Assembly (NCBI GenBank): GCA_025993875.1
Contig: JAMQHH010000028.1
Location: forward strand, 1 to 44,728
Direction: 5' to 3'
DNA: 44,728 nt
Source: Candidatus Dojkabacteria bacterium
GTDB taxonomy: Bacteria > Patescibacteriota > Dojkabacteria > J137
Within the stretch, counting starts at the first letter, position 1; every line of letters begins with the position of its first letter. Below are positions 1 through 7,785 of this stretch, in pieces. The notes under the pieces were generated by a model. That model did no database searches, was not told the origin of the DNA, and saw nothing but the letters and a program-made list of their open reading frames with translations. Made by a program: the position numbers and the translations under genes.

Positions 1-1537
1 ATCTCTAGGCTCAAAAGAAAGAGTAGGTTTAGTGGGACCTAATGGCAGTGGGAAATCTAGCTTAATGAAGATTATGGCTGGTTTAGTTCAACCAACATCA
101 GGAGAAGTTATAAGATCTGGACAAAGTTATTATGTACCTCAACTAGATTTACCACTTTTTAAAAGTGATATGTCTATTTTAGAGTACTTATCATCAATAC
201 ATGATGAATGGTGGGACATTACTGACTTATTAGAAAGAAAATTTGGCATACATGATATAAATATTGAACAGACTTTAGCTACCTTGAGTGGAGGTGAATT
301 GATCAAACTACATCTTGCAATTGCCTTAACTTTAAATCCAGAAGTATTATTCCTAGATGAACCAACTAACCATCTAGATTTACCTTCAATTGAAATGTTA
401 ATCGAGTTTTTATACGAATATGAAGGAAGTTTTGTAGTAGTATCGCATGATCCATTTTTCCTAGATCAGGTTACTAATACTACCTGGGAAATAGAGGATA
501 AAAAAGCTAACAGATTTGGTGGTAACTATTCGGATTATAGAGAACAAAAAGCCGCAATATTAGAAGGTCGAGCTAGACAACATGAAGCTGCAAAGAAAGA
601 GCTAGACAAAACTAAAAAAGCTATACAAAGAGAACAGGAAAGAGCAGGTAAAAGCCGAAGAACTGGGAAAGCGCTAAAAGGTGATCGAAGTATGTCGGCC
701 GTTGAGAAAGGTTTTTTCAAAAATAAAGCAAGTGCTACAGCTGGTAGAAATAAAGCTAAGCTTGATGAAAGTGCTGAGGATGCAAAAGAGAAAATACAAG
801 CAACAAAGGCAACTCATAGAAGAAAGGCTCATGTGGCTTTAGAAACCGAAAGTGGTTCAAGAGGTAGAACACTAGCTAGAACTAATAAATTTAAAGTTGA
901 ATTACAAGACGGAAGAACATTAGTAGAGAATGCCGAAATGACAATCTCTTATGGGGATAGAATTGTTCTAACGGGAAGAAATGGTGCAGGCAAAACAATG
1001 TTTGTAAAAGCATTGCTAGGAGAATCAGCAAGCTTAAAGGCCGAAGGTGAATCTTACTTAGCTCCCGATTCTAAAGTTGTATATTTAAGCCAAAAATACG
1101 AAATAGTAGATCCAGATCTTTCTTTAGTAGAAAATATGCAGAAAACTAATAGAGATTTGAGCTATGAACAAATCAGAAAATTATTAGGTAATTTTTTATT
1201 CTTTAATCAAGAAGATATTAATAAAAAAGCATCAGTCTTAAGCGGAGGTGAAGTTGCAAGACTAGCTTTTGCAATGATAACAGCTGGCCCAGTTGATTTA
1301 TTAGTTCTAGATGAACCTACTAATAACCTTGATATTGATACCGTAGATTCTATAGTTAACGCTTTAGAAGACTTTCCTGGTGCCATAATAACTATCTCTC
1401 ATAACATAGACTTTTTGTCCAGAATAGGAGTTGAACAAGCTTATGTGATAAACGACAGAAAGTTAAAGAGATTAGGAACTATTCCGGAAAACGAAGAAGA
1501 ATTTTATGATGAGTTAATGTCAGAGTTAGAATCATAG
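1..1537 (+). CDS. ABC-F family ATPase, 5'-truncated by the window edge
   Basis: Soluble tandem-ATPase protein of the ABC-F family; members bind the ribosome E site and act in translation or ribosome protection. The frame is open from nt 2, upstream of the first start-like codon (GTG at 32), and that upstream part already encodes the strand leading into Walker A, so the true start lies outside the window. Two complete nucleotide-binding domains are visible: Walker A GPNGSGKS (about 35-58), signature LSGGE (about 284-298) and LFLDEPTNHLD (about 347-379); then Walker A GRNGAGKT (about 977-1000), signature LSGGE (about 1238-1252) and LVLDEPTNNLD. A Lys/Arg/Glu-rich linker (about 545-850) joins them, as in ABC-F proteins. 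No membrane segment is present. The subfamily cannot be assigned without the N-terminus. Confidence 0.93.
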   Translation, partial: SLGSKERVGLVGPNGSGKSSLMKIMAGLVQPTSGEVIRSGQSYYVPQLDLPLFKSDMSILEYLSSIHDEWWDITDLLERKFGIHDINIEQTLATLSGGELIKLHLAIALTLNPEVLFLDEPTNHLDLPSIEMLIEFLYEYEGSFVVVSHDPFFLDQVTNTTWEIEDKKANRFGGNYSDYREQKAAILEGRARQHEAAKKELDKTKKAIQREQERAGKSRRTGKALKGDRSMSAVEKGFFKNKASATAGRNKAKLDESAEDAKEKIQATKATHRRKAHVALETESGSRGRTLARTNKFKVELQDGRTLVENAEMTISYGDRIVLTGRNGAGKTMFVKALLGESASLKAEGESYLAPDSKVVYLSQKYEIVDPDLSLVENMQKTNRDLSYEQIRKLLGNFLFFNQEDINKKASVLSGGEVARLAFAMITAGPVDLLVLDEPTNNLDIDTVDSIVNALEDFPGAIITISHNIDFLSRIGVEQAYVINDRKLKRLGTIPENEEEFYDELMSELES

Positions 1538-1552
1538 TTTTTATTTTAACTT

Positions 1553-1640
1553 CAGTGTAACAATTATTATATTTTACACTGTGCGGTTTACGGAGGTCAC
1601 GTCAGGCCATGCTCTCTCTACCCCATGCAGTAAAACCCGC
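1553..1640. other. GC-rich intergenic segment with two inverted repeats
   Basis: Between the ABC-F gene and the next gene lies an 8-bp inverted repeat (cagtgtaa 1553-1560 with ttacactg 1574-1581). It is followed by a longer fold in which gcgg 1583-1586 pairs with ccgc 1637-1640 and tttac 1587-1591 with gtaaa 1630-1634, leaving a two-base bulge. The enclosed ~38 nt are much richer in G+C than the flanks, a common mark of a structured RNA in an AT-rich genome. No T-tract follows, so it is not a classical terminator. I could not match it to tRNA, SRP RNA, tmRNA or a riboswitch I know; strand and function are open. Confidence 0.4.
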
Positions 1641-1650
1641 TAACTTGATA

Positions 1651-1656
1651 TATAAT
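1651..1656 (+). promoter_or_regulatory. -10 box for the DUF1801 gene
   Basis: A perfect TATAAT lies 35 nt before the ATG at 1692, giving a predicted leader of about 29 nt. No convincing -35 is seen at 16-18 bp. Confidence 0.45.
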
Positions 1657-1691
1657 ACATAAAAGCTTTACTTTTAGATAACTAAAAAACT

Positions 1692-2123
1692 ATGGCCAAT
1701 ATGTTTAAACCTGTAAAAGCAAAAAATGTTAAAGAGTATATAGACTCATTACCCGATGAGAGAAAGAAAATAATTTTATTTTTACATAATCTTATTCAAG
1801 AGTGCTCCCCTTTATTTAAAAGCCACTTTGCATACAATATGCTAGGTTATGGCTCTTTTCCCTATAAAAATTACAAAAAAGAATTAATTGAATGGCCAAT
1901 AATAGCTCTAGCCAGCCAAAAAAATTATATAAGTATTTACATATGCGCCTTAGAGCAGGGAGAATATATTGTCGAAAAATATAAAAGCCTTTTGGGAAAA
2001 GTGAGTGTTGGCAAAAGCTGTATTAGGTTTAAAAAACTTGAAGATTTAAATTTGGATGAACTTAAAAAAATATTAAAAAAAGCCTCAATAAATCCGGGTT
2101 TAACCGGTCTGGATAAAGCCTAA
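1692..2123 (+). CDS. DUF1801 (YdhG-like) domain protein
   Basis: A 143-residue soluble protein that fits the DUF1801/YdhG-like fold. The N-terminal stretch with KEYIDSLPDERKK, the central aromatic strands (YGSFPY, WPIIALASQKNYISIYI) and the late GKSCIRFKKLEDL strand followed by a Lys-rich helix are typical of these small alpha/beta proteins. Family members have no firmly established biochemical role. The ATG at 1692 has no Shine-Dalgarno sequence. A second Met three codons on is an alternative start. The gene stands alone, with its own -10 box, between a structured spacer and a convergent gene. Confidence 0.8.
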   Translation: MANMFKPVKAKNVKEYIDSLPDERKKIILFLHNLIQECSPLFKSHFAYNMLGYGSFPYKNYKKELIEWPIIALASQKNYISIYICALEQGEYIVEKYKSLLGKVSVGKSCIRFKKLEDLNLDELKKILKKASINPGLTGLDKA

Positions 2124-2241
2124 AACTATAAATTTTCTTTATTACATTAATCGTGGTCTAAATTTTGCAAAGTCGGTAATCGATTTTTCGGCAGTAATTT
2201 TTGTAAACGGTTGGTGGAGTAAGAATTAAAAGAGTGTAATA

Positions 2242-3303
2242 CTACTGTTCACTTTGTTGCCAAGACATCAAAGCATTTAAGCATTCCAGACGTATTCTAT
2301 TGCTTTCGACGCCTGGATTTATCATTATTTGGACCAGGGCCTTGGCTTCCTCCAGTACATTAAACGGATGGAATTGTGCATTGGCAGGAGCATAGAGGGC
2401 AACACCTGCTTCCTTTGGTACAACAACAGGTAAAAAGCCTGTGTCTAAAACCATAGAACCATCGGGTAATCTTAAATACCTGATCGTCATAGTTCCTGTT
2501 GGTATCTTTTCACCGTTCACTTCTGTGGTCTCTTCACCGGGGACAAAGGAATTGCATTGTATAAGTTCGGGATTATACTTTAAAGCAGCCTCGTAACCTT
2601 CGAGAGGTTTTCCAAAAGTGTTGGTATTTAAACCTACCAGTAAAAATTTTGCTAAAGGATACGCAGTTTGCACTCGGCTAATAAAAGCACGTAGAGATTC
2701 GGGATCTAAAAAAGAAAATTCATCGAGGTAGATAACACTAAGTTTATCTGTAGGTATATTAGCTTGATTAAAGAATTCATCCGGATTACCTGGATCTAAT
2801 GGTAGAGCATCTGTTGTAACAAATCCATCGGCTCCAGTTGTGTCATCTTCGCCGGGTACCTTACCTCTTTGAGTTATATGTTTCCCCATAAAGTGCGGAA
2901 CTGCCCTTACCACGTGTATCCCTTGTTGTTCCAAACGCTTGCAGACCTCGCCGGCAAGGGTAGACTTTCCTGCATACATTCCACTGGTAATACAAAAAAC
3001 TTTCTGATCGTTTCGGGTAATTTCCCTTGCTATCTGGGGAGCTTTAACGGAGTACAATTTTGTATGTCTTATTCGGTATTGAGAAATATCATCTTGCGAA
3101 GGGATAGTCGGGTTAAAAAGTATTCTATTAATTTCGTTTTCCGAAATGTTTTTACCGGAAAGGTATACTGCAAATTTAATTAATGCTGTAAGTCCGGCTC
3201 TATCTAGCCATGGATTTAGGATCAGTTGTTGTAATTTCTCTTGAATAGACTTTGGGAGGTTTCTAAGCTCGGGAGACTCAAAACTAGGAGTAGTATCAGT
3301 CAT
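2242..3303 (-). CDS. Thymidine-kinase-like P-loop protein with N-terminal extension
   Basis: A 353-residue protein whose core resembles type II thymidine kinase. It has a P-loop GMYAGKST (residues 108-115), a Walker B-like strand IYLDEFSF (191-198) matching the kinase's DE-aromatic motif, and GLNTNTFGKP (224-233) where thymidine kinases have GLDxDFxGxPF. It differs in carrying about 95 extra N-terminal residues and in lacking the zinc-binding CxxC pairs of bacterial Tdk. It is therefore either a divergent deoxynucleoside kinase or a related P-loop enzyme with another substrate. The frame is open further upstream (to 3501), but that part overlaps the divergent sigma gene and has AT-driven composition; the ATG at 3303 fits the -10 box at 3331-3336. 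The gene is visibly less AT-rich than its neighbours, which suggests recent transfer. Confidence 0.68.
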   Translation of the reverse strand: MTDTTPSFESPELRNLPKSIQEKLQQLILNPWLDRAGLTALIKFAVYLSGKNISENEINRILFNPTIPSQDDISQYRIRHTKLYSVKAPQIAREITRNDQKVFCITSGMYAGKSTLAGEVCKRLEQQGIHVVRAVPHFMGKHITQRGKVPGEDDTTGADGFVTTDALPLDPGNPDEFFNQANIPTDKLSVIYLDEFSFLDPESLRAFISRVQTAYPLAKFLLVGLNTNTFGKPLEGYEAALKYNPELIQCNSFVPGEETTEVNGEKIPTGTMTIRYLRLPDGSMVLDTGFLPVVVPKEAGVALYAPANAQFHPFNVLEEAKALVQIMINPGVESNRIRLECLNALMSWQQSEQ

Positions 3304-3330
3304 TGTAATAATTTTTTTATATATTTTGCG

Positions 3331-3336
3331 ATTATA
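3331..3336 (-). promoter_or_regulatory. -10 box for the thymidine-kinase-like gene
   Basis: TATAAT on the minus strand, 28 nt from the ATG at 3303, in the 109-nt divergent spacer shared with the sigma-factor gene. Predicted leader is about 20 nt; the -35 is poor. Confidence 0.45.
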
Positions 3337-3372
3337 ATTCTTTCTTTGTAACTTTTCTACTCTGTACTTGTA

Positions 3373-3378
3373 TATAAT
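3373..3378 (+). promoter_or_regulatory. -10 box for the ECF sigma operon
   Basis: TATAAT 35 nt before the ATG at 3413, on the opposite strand of the same divergent spacer. Predicted leader is about 28 nt. No strong -35 is visible, so recognition could be by housekeeping sigma or by the ECF factor itself. Confidence 0.45.
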
Positions 3379-3412
3379 AATAGAAGAATTTGATATCAAA
3401 TAAATTTTTAAC

Positions 3413-3901
3413 ATGCTTAAGCGGAAATCATTTATCGGAGTGGTATTTAGTCGGCATAATGCCGAAATATACAGGTATCTATATATTTTAACCAAAAACA
3501 AAGAAACAGCTGAAGATCTGGCAGCAGAGGTATTTATAAAATTTATTAATACTTTTGAGCCAAAAAAATCTTCTCCGAGAACGTGGCTTTACATTTTGGC
3601 AAAAGGAATAGCCCTTAACTATTTTGAAAGCCAAAAGAATAAGGGTGTTGGTTTACATGAAGATTTGATAGAAGATGTTGCCGATTTGGATACAATCGAT
3701 AACAATATAAATTTTGACTGGGTGATAAGTGCTATTAATACATTTGTTAACCCAGAAAAAGAAGTTTTAAGCTATCGAATAGCCGGCAATCTTAGCTTTA
3801 AAGAGATAAGCCGGATAACAAGTATAAGTGCAGGCAATTTAAAAGTTATTTATCATAGAGCATTTTTAAAATTAAAATCAAAAATAAATGGAGAAAAATA
3901 A
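3413..3901 (+). CDS. ECF-type RNA polymerase sigma factor
   Basis: A 162-residue sigma-70-family protein with only regions 2 and 4, the architecture of ECF (group IV) factors that direct RNA polymerase to stress or envelope promoters. Region 2 is seen in IYRYLYILTKNKETAEDLA followed by EVFIKF (about residues 19-44) and the WLYILAKG segment (about 57-65). Region 4 is a C-terminal helix-turn-helix with LSFKEISRI and AGNLKVIYHRAFLKLK (about 128-157). The ATG at 3413 has no Shine-Dalgarno sequence. Its last 14 nt overlap the start of the following envelope-protein gene, the usual coupling of an ECF factor with its anti-sigma partner. Confidence 0.88.
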   Translation: MLKRKSFIGVVFSRHNAEIYRYLYILTKNKETAEDLAAEVFIKFINTFEPKKSSPRTWLYILAKGIALNYFESQKNKGVGLHEDLIEDVADLDTIDNNINFDWVISAINTFVNPEKEVLSYRIAGNLSFKEISRITSISAGNLKVIYHRAFLKLKSKINGEK

Positions 3902-5996
3902 AGTTATAGAGCAATTTAAGAAACTTGAGCCATCCGCAAATTGGAGAGATAAGACTCTTTCTAAACTTGTTGAACTGGAAAGCTTTTCGACTAAAAAAAA
4001 TAGTTTACCTTTCCTTAACTTATTTTTTAACTACATTAATATGAAAAAAAAGATGCTATTTTTTTCAACTTTATTTCTTGTTTTAGGGATTTTTGGTACA
4101 TCTATTATCATCACAGCTATATTCCCGAATAAGAGCAGGGTGCAACCGGTTGCACTAACACTGGAAAACAAGGATCTTATTTTAAGAAATTTTTTAAATA
4201 CAGCCCAGGCATTTAATTCAACGCAGAATTCTAATAAGTTAAGTTCTAATACCAACGCAACTGATCAACAGGCAATGTTTGCTGCAGAATCAGATTCTGA
4301 CACAAGGAAAATGGCGCTCCCATCTTTTGACATTTTGGTTTACGAGCCAAACACCCTAATTTATTCAAAGGCCAAAATGGTTGAAGGCCCTGCAAAGTGT
4401 GAACAGGGTTATTTTTTGGGCGCTTTAAATAGCGAGCCCGAAGTAACTATAGAAAACTATAGCTTTAACTCGTCCGACGCATATTCGAGCATTTCAATAA
4501 ACCAAGCAAAAAATGTAGAAGGCGATCTTGTTGATTTTTCAATTTACAAAAATACCGATTCCTACTACGAAAGCATTGTTTACAAAGGCGGAAAGTACGG
4601 GGTTAAATCAAGATCAGATTATGCTTCTCCAATGCCGGTAACTGCTCCCGCAACTATGTTAAAAGAAGACTCGCAGATAACTGTCGAAGAAGATGAGGCT
4701 GAGGCAAAAATCGAAGAGGTTTTTGGTCCTGATGTAACTTATTACATTAAAAAAGATAAAAACGAAAACGATGCCTTTGTAATTGAAAGCAGCTATTTTA
4801 TCTTTTGTAACCAGGAACAGCCAATGGTTGTAACCCCAAACCCAAACTTTTGGGCGGGTGAGGATTGGGATTCGGCAGTACAAAGTAATATTTCTTTAGA
4901 GGAAGGAGATACAAAGATAATAAGTTTAATATATTTAAATACTAATGATTATCAGGGATACTATTTTGAAACCTATGCCAACAGCATTTCTCCCGAAAAT
5001 TTAATTGTTTCGACTGAGTACTTAACAATCGAAAAAACCAAAACAACATTTGAAGATGCCGAACAAAAGCTTTCGGCACTCCTACCAGTCGTTAATTTAA
5101 AAACCGAAGAGCAAAAAACTGATATCTCTGAGGTAGATTATGAAGCTGAAAAACTGCAACAACTTCAGTATTTACAGGATAATAATATTCAAGCAATTGT
5201 AAGTAATAACACCCGAAAATCGAATAATTTTTTTAGTATTAATAACTATAGTAGCCTTATTAGTAGTACCTACACATATATGTACTATCCAGAATATCTT
5301 TCAGATAGAGACTTTTACAGGCCGGGAATAAATGGAGATAAAGAATTTGAGCGATACACTAAACTTAAAGCGGTTCCCTATCCATACTATAGCTGGGAAA
5401 ATGTTCCTCTAAGTCTTTTAAGTTATGGAACCAGCATAGAATTAAGTAATGGAGTAAGTAACTTAAATATTGAAACATTCGAAAACAAGTTTTCTGATAT
5501 AGAAATTTTAAATACAAGAATACACTCACCTGTAAAAGAAAAATCGGAAGAGAATATTGAACTGGAAATTGGCGGTAAATTGTATGGGGCAAAACTTTAC
5601 AATTATACAATCACATCGGGAGGCGAATCATATTCCCCATCTTCGCAAGGAGCCGAAGAAGGATCGGCGGATGCAAGTTTTGAGATGATTATAAATGAAC
5701 CATTAGACGAAAAACATTATTATATTATTCTTGAAGAAGGCAATTTTAAGTATTTAATTTTCGAAAACATCTGGTATTCGGGCTTTTACAAATACGAATC
5801 GGGGAATAAAGAATATTTTGCAGTAGATTCGGTTTTGGATGCCAGTTACGAGTACAGCGCTGAGAGAATTAACGAATTCGATCTAAAATTTTTAAATCCG
5901 GCAAATGAGGGTGATTTAAAAGAAATTGAAAGGGAGCTTGGTGTTGATAATAATGTTGTGGAACCTCAACCCATGCCGTTAACAGAAACCAGGTAG
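3888..5996 (+). CDS. Single-pass envelope protein, probable anti-sigma factor or sensor
   Basis: A 702-residue protein, translationally coupled to the ECF sigma gene (14-nt overlap). A charged cytoplasmic segment of about 50 residues precedes one hydrophobic helix (about 56-79, flanked by MKKKM) and a very large external domain of about 620 residues rich in Asn, Ser, Tyr and acidic residues. Topology and position fit a transmembrane anti-sigma factor: a short inner domain to bind sigma and an outer domain to sense. I recognise no known fold in the outer domain, and it is far longer than the sensor part of ordinary anti-sigma factors. Only two Cys are seen outside (in AKCEQGYF and FIFCNQEQP), which could form a disulfide. 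Function is inferred from context. Confidence 0.72.
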   Translation: MEKNKVIEQFKKLEPSANWRDKTLSKLVELESFSTKKNSLPFLNLFFNYINMKKKMLFFSTLFLVLGIFGTSIIITAIFPNKSRVQPVALTLENKDLILRNFLNTAQAFNSTQNSNKLSSNTNATDQQAMFAAESDSDTRKMALPSFDILVYEPNTLIYSKAKMVEGPAKCEQGYFLGALNSEPEVTIENYSFNSSDAYSSISINQAKNVEGDLVDFSIYKNTDSYYESIVYKGGKYGVKSRSDYASPMPVTAPATMLKEDSQITVEEDEAEAKIEEVFGPDVTYYIKKDKNENDAFVIESSYFIFCNQEQPMVVTPNPNFWAGEDWDSAVQSNISLEEGDTKIISLIYLNTNDYQGYYFETYANSISPENLIVSTEYLTIEKTKTTFEDAEQKLSALLPVVNLKTEEQKTDISEVDYEAEKLQQLQYLQDNNIQAIVSNNTRKSNNFFSINNYSSLISSTYTYMYYPEYLSDRDFYRPGINGDKEFERYTKLKAVPYPYYSWENVPLSLLSYGTSIELSNGVSNLNIETFENKFSDIEILNTRIHSPVKEKSEENIELEIGGKLYGAKLYNYTITSGGESYSPSSQGAEEGSADASFEMIINEPLDEKHYYIILEEGNFKYLIFENIWYSGFYKYESGNKEYFAVDSVLDASYEYSAERINEFDLKFLNPANEGDLKEIERELGVDNNVVEPQPMPLTETR

Positions 5997-6043
5997 AATT
6001 AGTTATCTTGAACGCTGACTTTTTAAAGCATACAATAAAAAAT

Positions 6044-6526
6044 TTATAGTTTAACCATCTTTGTTCCAATAATCTTAAATGAACTAGGTTCGAGCAAAAC
6101 TCCTAAAACTCCTTTTAAACTATCTGGTGATGTGAGTACTTTGCTAGCATCTTCAGGGACAGCTAAAAAACATCGTTTGCCATCTTTATCCCAAAGGAAA
6201 TTATCGTTTTTAGGGTTAATCAAGAATTTATATGCTCCGTTAAAAACAACTTCTCTAAAAACACAACCGTTTAAATCTATCCCAAATTTTACTACTCTTT
6301 TTGATAAAGAATTAACCTGGACATAGGCACTTTTTTCCCCTTCCACATCGCCCTGGCTATCGAGATTATAATTGTTAGCTATCGTTCCTGCCCAGTGTTC
6401 AAGTATTGGGTTATTAGGATCTATTACACAAGTTAGCTTTGATAAATCTACGCCAAGCGGATCCAATTCGGGTTTAGGTTGCTTTACGGATTTTGCTTCG
6501 GGTGTGGAATACTCTGCAGAACACAT
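6044..6526 (-). CDS. Uncharacterised protein downstream of tatD
   Basis: A 160-residue protein of unknown function. No domain is recognised and no strong signal peptide or membrane helix is seen. It opens with MCSAEYSTPEAK and a Pro-rich segment, then a mixed, probably beta-rich domain (YVQVNSL, VVKFGIDLNG, VVFNGAYKFL, KRCFLAVPED). Its ATG lies one nucleotide after the tatD stop codon, so it is probably co-translated with tatD. Convergent with the preceding plus-strand gene, 47 nt apart with no terminator hairpin between them. Confidence 0.6.
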   Translation of the reverse strand: MCSAEYSTPEAKSVKQPKPELDPLGVDLSKLTCVIDPNNPILEHWAGTIANNYNLDSQGDVEGEKSAYVQVNSLSKRVVKFGIDLNGCVFREVVFNGAYKFLINPKNDNFLWDKDGKRCFLAVPEDASKVLTSPDSLKGVLGVLLEPSSFKIIGTKMVKL

Positions 6527-6527
6527 A

Positions 6528-7391
6528 TTAAAATTTAAAATTATTTACTACAAAATTAAAAATCTCTTTTACACTTTTCGGTTCGTTTCTTTTTCCCCTT
6601 AAACTGCTAGGGGAAAGGTATGGTGCATCTGTTTCAAAAAAGATATTTTTTTTATAAAACCATTCCGGCTCTGCATCGTTGGGAATTTTACCCAATAACT
6701 TTTTGTATACCTCTCTAACATTTTCGGCAGTTTTATAGGTGATTATTGCATTTATTCCAAGCCCTAACCCATTATTCAAGGCCTCTTTAGCTTCGTCAAA
6801 ACCTCCTGTAAAAGAATGTAAAATTCCTAAAACTTTGTATTCCTTCAATATCTCCAAAACGCGCTTCTCTGTCCCTCTTGAGTGTATTGTAAGTAAAAGT
6901 TTTTTTTCCTCTGCAAGCTCCAGATGTATCCTAAAAAGCTTCTCCTGAAGCAAAATTGAATTTTCTCGTAAGACAGGTTTATCCTTTAACCAGTAATAGT
7001 CCATCCCAGTTTCTCCAATACCTATTACATTTTCGACATTTTGTTCTAACAAAGTGCTCAGTTCATTCTTAAGTGATACCAAAAATTGTTCGCTTTGTTC
7101 AAATCCTTTAAACATTTTGGCGCTCGGAATAAAAACATCAGGGTCAATACCTATAAATGACTTAACAGTTAAAGGAAACCGAATACTATTATCAATAGCT
7201 TGCTTGGAAGATTCTAAATCCGTCGCTACATCCAAAATCTTCTTCACTTCCTCTTGTTTGGCATTTTCTATAATATCCGCGATATCGGGTGTAAACTCAC
7301 CGGAATTTAGGTGGCAATGAGTATCCCATAATCCTGTGCTTCCTAGCTTTAACTTAAGGTAGTTATATATCTCCATAAAGAATTTTAACAT
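6528..7391 (-). CDS. tatD: TatD family metal-dependent deoxyribonuclease
   Basis: A 287-residue TIM-barrel hydrolase of the TatD family: cytoplasmic metal-dependent 3'-5' DNA exonucleases active on single-stranded and damaged ends. Metal-ligand motifs occur in the expected order: DTHCHL (residues 23-28), IGETGMDYYW with the conserved Glu, LTIHSRG, LHSFTGG and ETDAPYLSP with the catalytic Asp, followed by RGKRNEP. Length is slightly above the usual 255-265 because of about 20 extra residues before DTHCHL. ATG at 7391 is preferred because an extended -10 box ends 9 nt upstream; ATG at 7376 (MEIYNYL) is the alternative. Confidence 0.92.
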   Translation of the reverse strand: MLKFFMEIYNYLKLKLGSTGLWDTHCHLNSGEFTPDIADIIENAKQEEVKKILDVATDLESSKQAIDNSIRFPLTVKSFIGIDPDVFIPSAKMFKGFEQSEQFLVSLKNELSTLLEQNVENVIGIGETGMDYYWLKDKPVLRENSILLQEKLFRIHLELAEEKKLLLTIHSRGTEKRVLEILKEYKVLGILHSFTGGFDEAKEALNNGLGLGINAIITYKTAENVREVYKKLLGKIPNDAEPEWFYKKNIFFETDAPYLSPSSLRGKRNEPKSVKEIFNFVVNNFKF

Positions 7392-7399
7392 TCTCTCTA

Positions 7400-7408
7400 T
7401 TTATAACA
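7400..7408 (-). promoter_or_regulatory. Extended -10 box for tatD
   Basis: TGT followed by TATAAA on the minus strand. The hexamer ends 9 nt before the ATG at 7391, so the predicted mRNA would have a leader of about 2 nt or none. Confidence 0.45.
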
Positions 7409-7450
7409 AATTAACAGGAATTATTAGCAATTTTTATTTCTACTTAAATA

Positions 7451-7459
7451 TGCTAAAAT
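7451..7459 (+). promoter_or_regulatory. Extended -10 box for rpsT
   Basis: TGC followed by TAAAAT, matching the TGn-hexamer form of an extended -10. The hexamer ends 28 nt before the rpsT ATG, giving a leader of about 21 nt. The same nine bases precede elp3. Confidence 0.5.
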
Positions 7460-7486
7460 TCAATCTGACTATATTATTTTTTGTTT

Positions 7487-7744
7487 ATGGCCAACACAAA
7501 ATCGGCAAAAAAGGCAATTAGAGTTTCTGAGCGCAAAAAGGCAATGAACTCCAAAAGTAAAACTGGGTATAAGGAAGCCCAAAAGAAGCTTGCAAAGGCA
7601 ATTAGTTCTAAAGAAAAAAAACAATCTACTCTGGAACTGCTTTCTAAAGCCTATAAAGCTATCGATAAAGCAGCCAAGAGAAACGTTATTCATAAAAAAA
7701 AGGCTGCAAGATTAAAATCACGTTTAGCTAAAAGCTCAAAATAA
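7487..7744 (+). CDS. rpsT: 30S ribosomal protein S20
   Basis: An 85-residue, strongly basic helical protein with the S20 pattern: N-terminal MANTKSAKKAIR, KKAMNSKSKT in the first helix, and the C-terminal RNVIHKKKAARLKSRLAK hairpin that packs on the 16S rRNA 5' domain. The ATG at 7487 gives the conserved MANxKSAKK start; the TTG two codons upstream is not needed. A run of T precedes it and there is no Shine-Dalgarno sequence. It heads a rightward group with 7786-9729. Confidence 0.96.
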   Translation: MANTKSAKKAIRVSERKKAMNSKSKTGYKEAQKKLAKAISSKEKKQSTLELLSKAYKAIDKAAKRNVIHKKKAARLKSRLAKSSK

Positions 7745-7785
7745 AGATAAGGGTAGATTTGTAATTACTTGTAACATTATCTGCA

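Noticed and set aside
1583-1640. Possible tRNA or integron attC-like site on either strand
   Set aside because: No T-arm, no 7-bp acceptor stem, and the attC core sites (GTTRRRY/RYYYAAC) do not match.
3304-3501. N-terminal extension of the thymidine-kinase-like frame
   Set aside because: It overlaps the divergent sigma gene and its -10 box, and its residues change abruptly to the Lys/Ile/Asn-rich noise of AT-rich DNA.
6372-6602. Small plus-strand frame opposite the 6044-6526 gene and the tatD end
   Set aside because: The minus-strand frames are longer, spaced like an operon, and tatD is certain.
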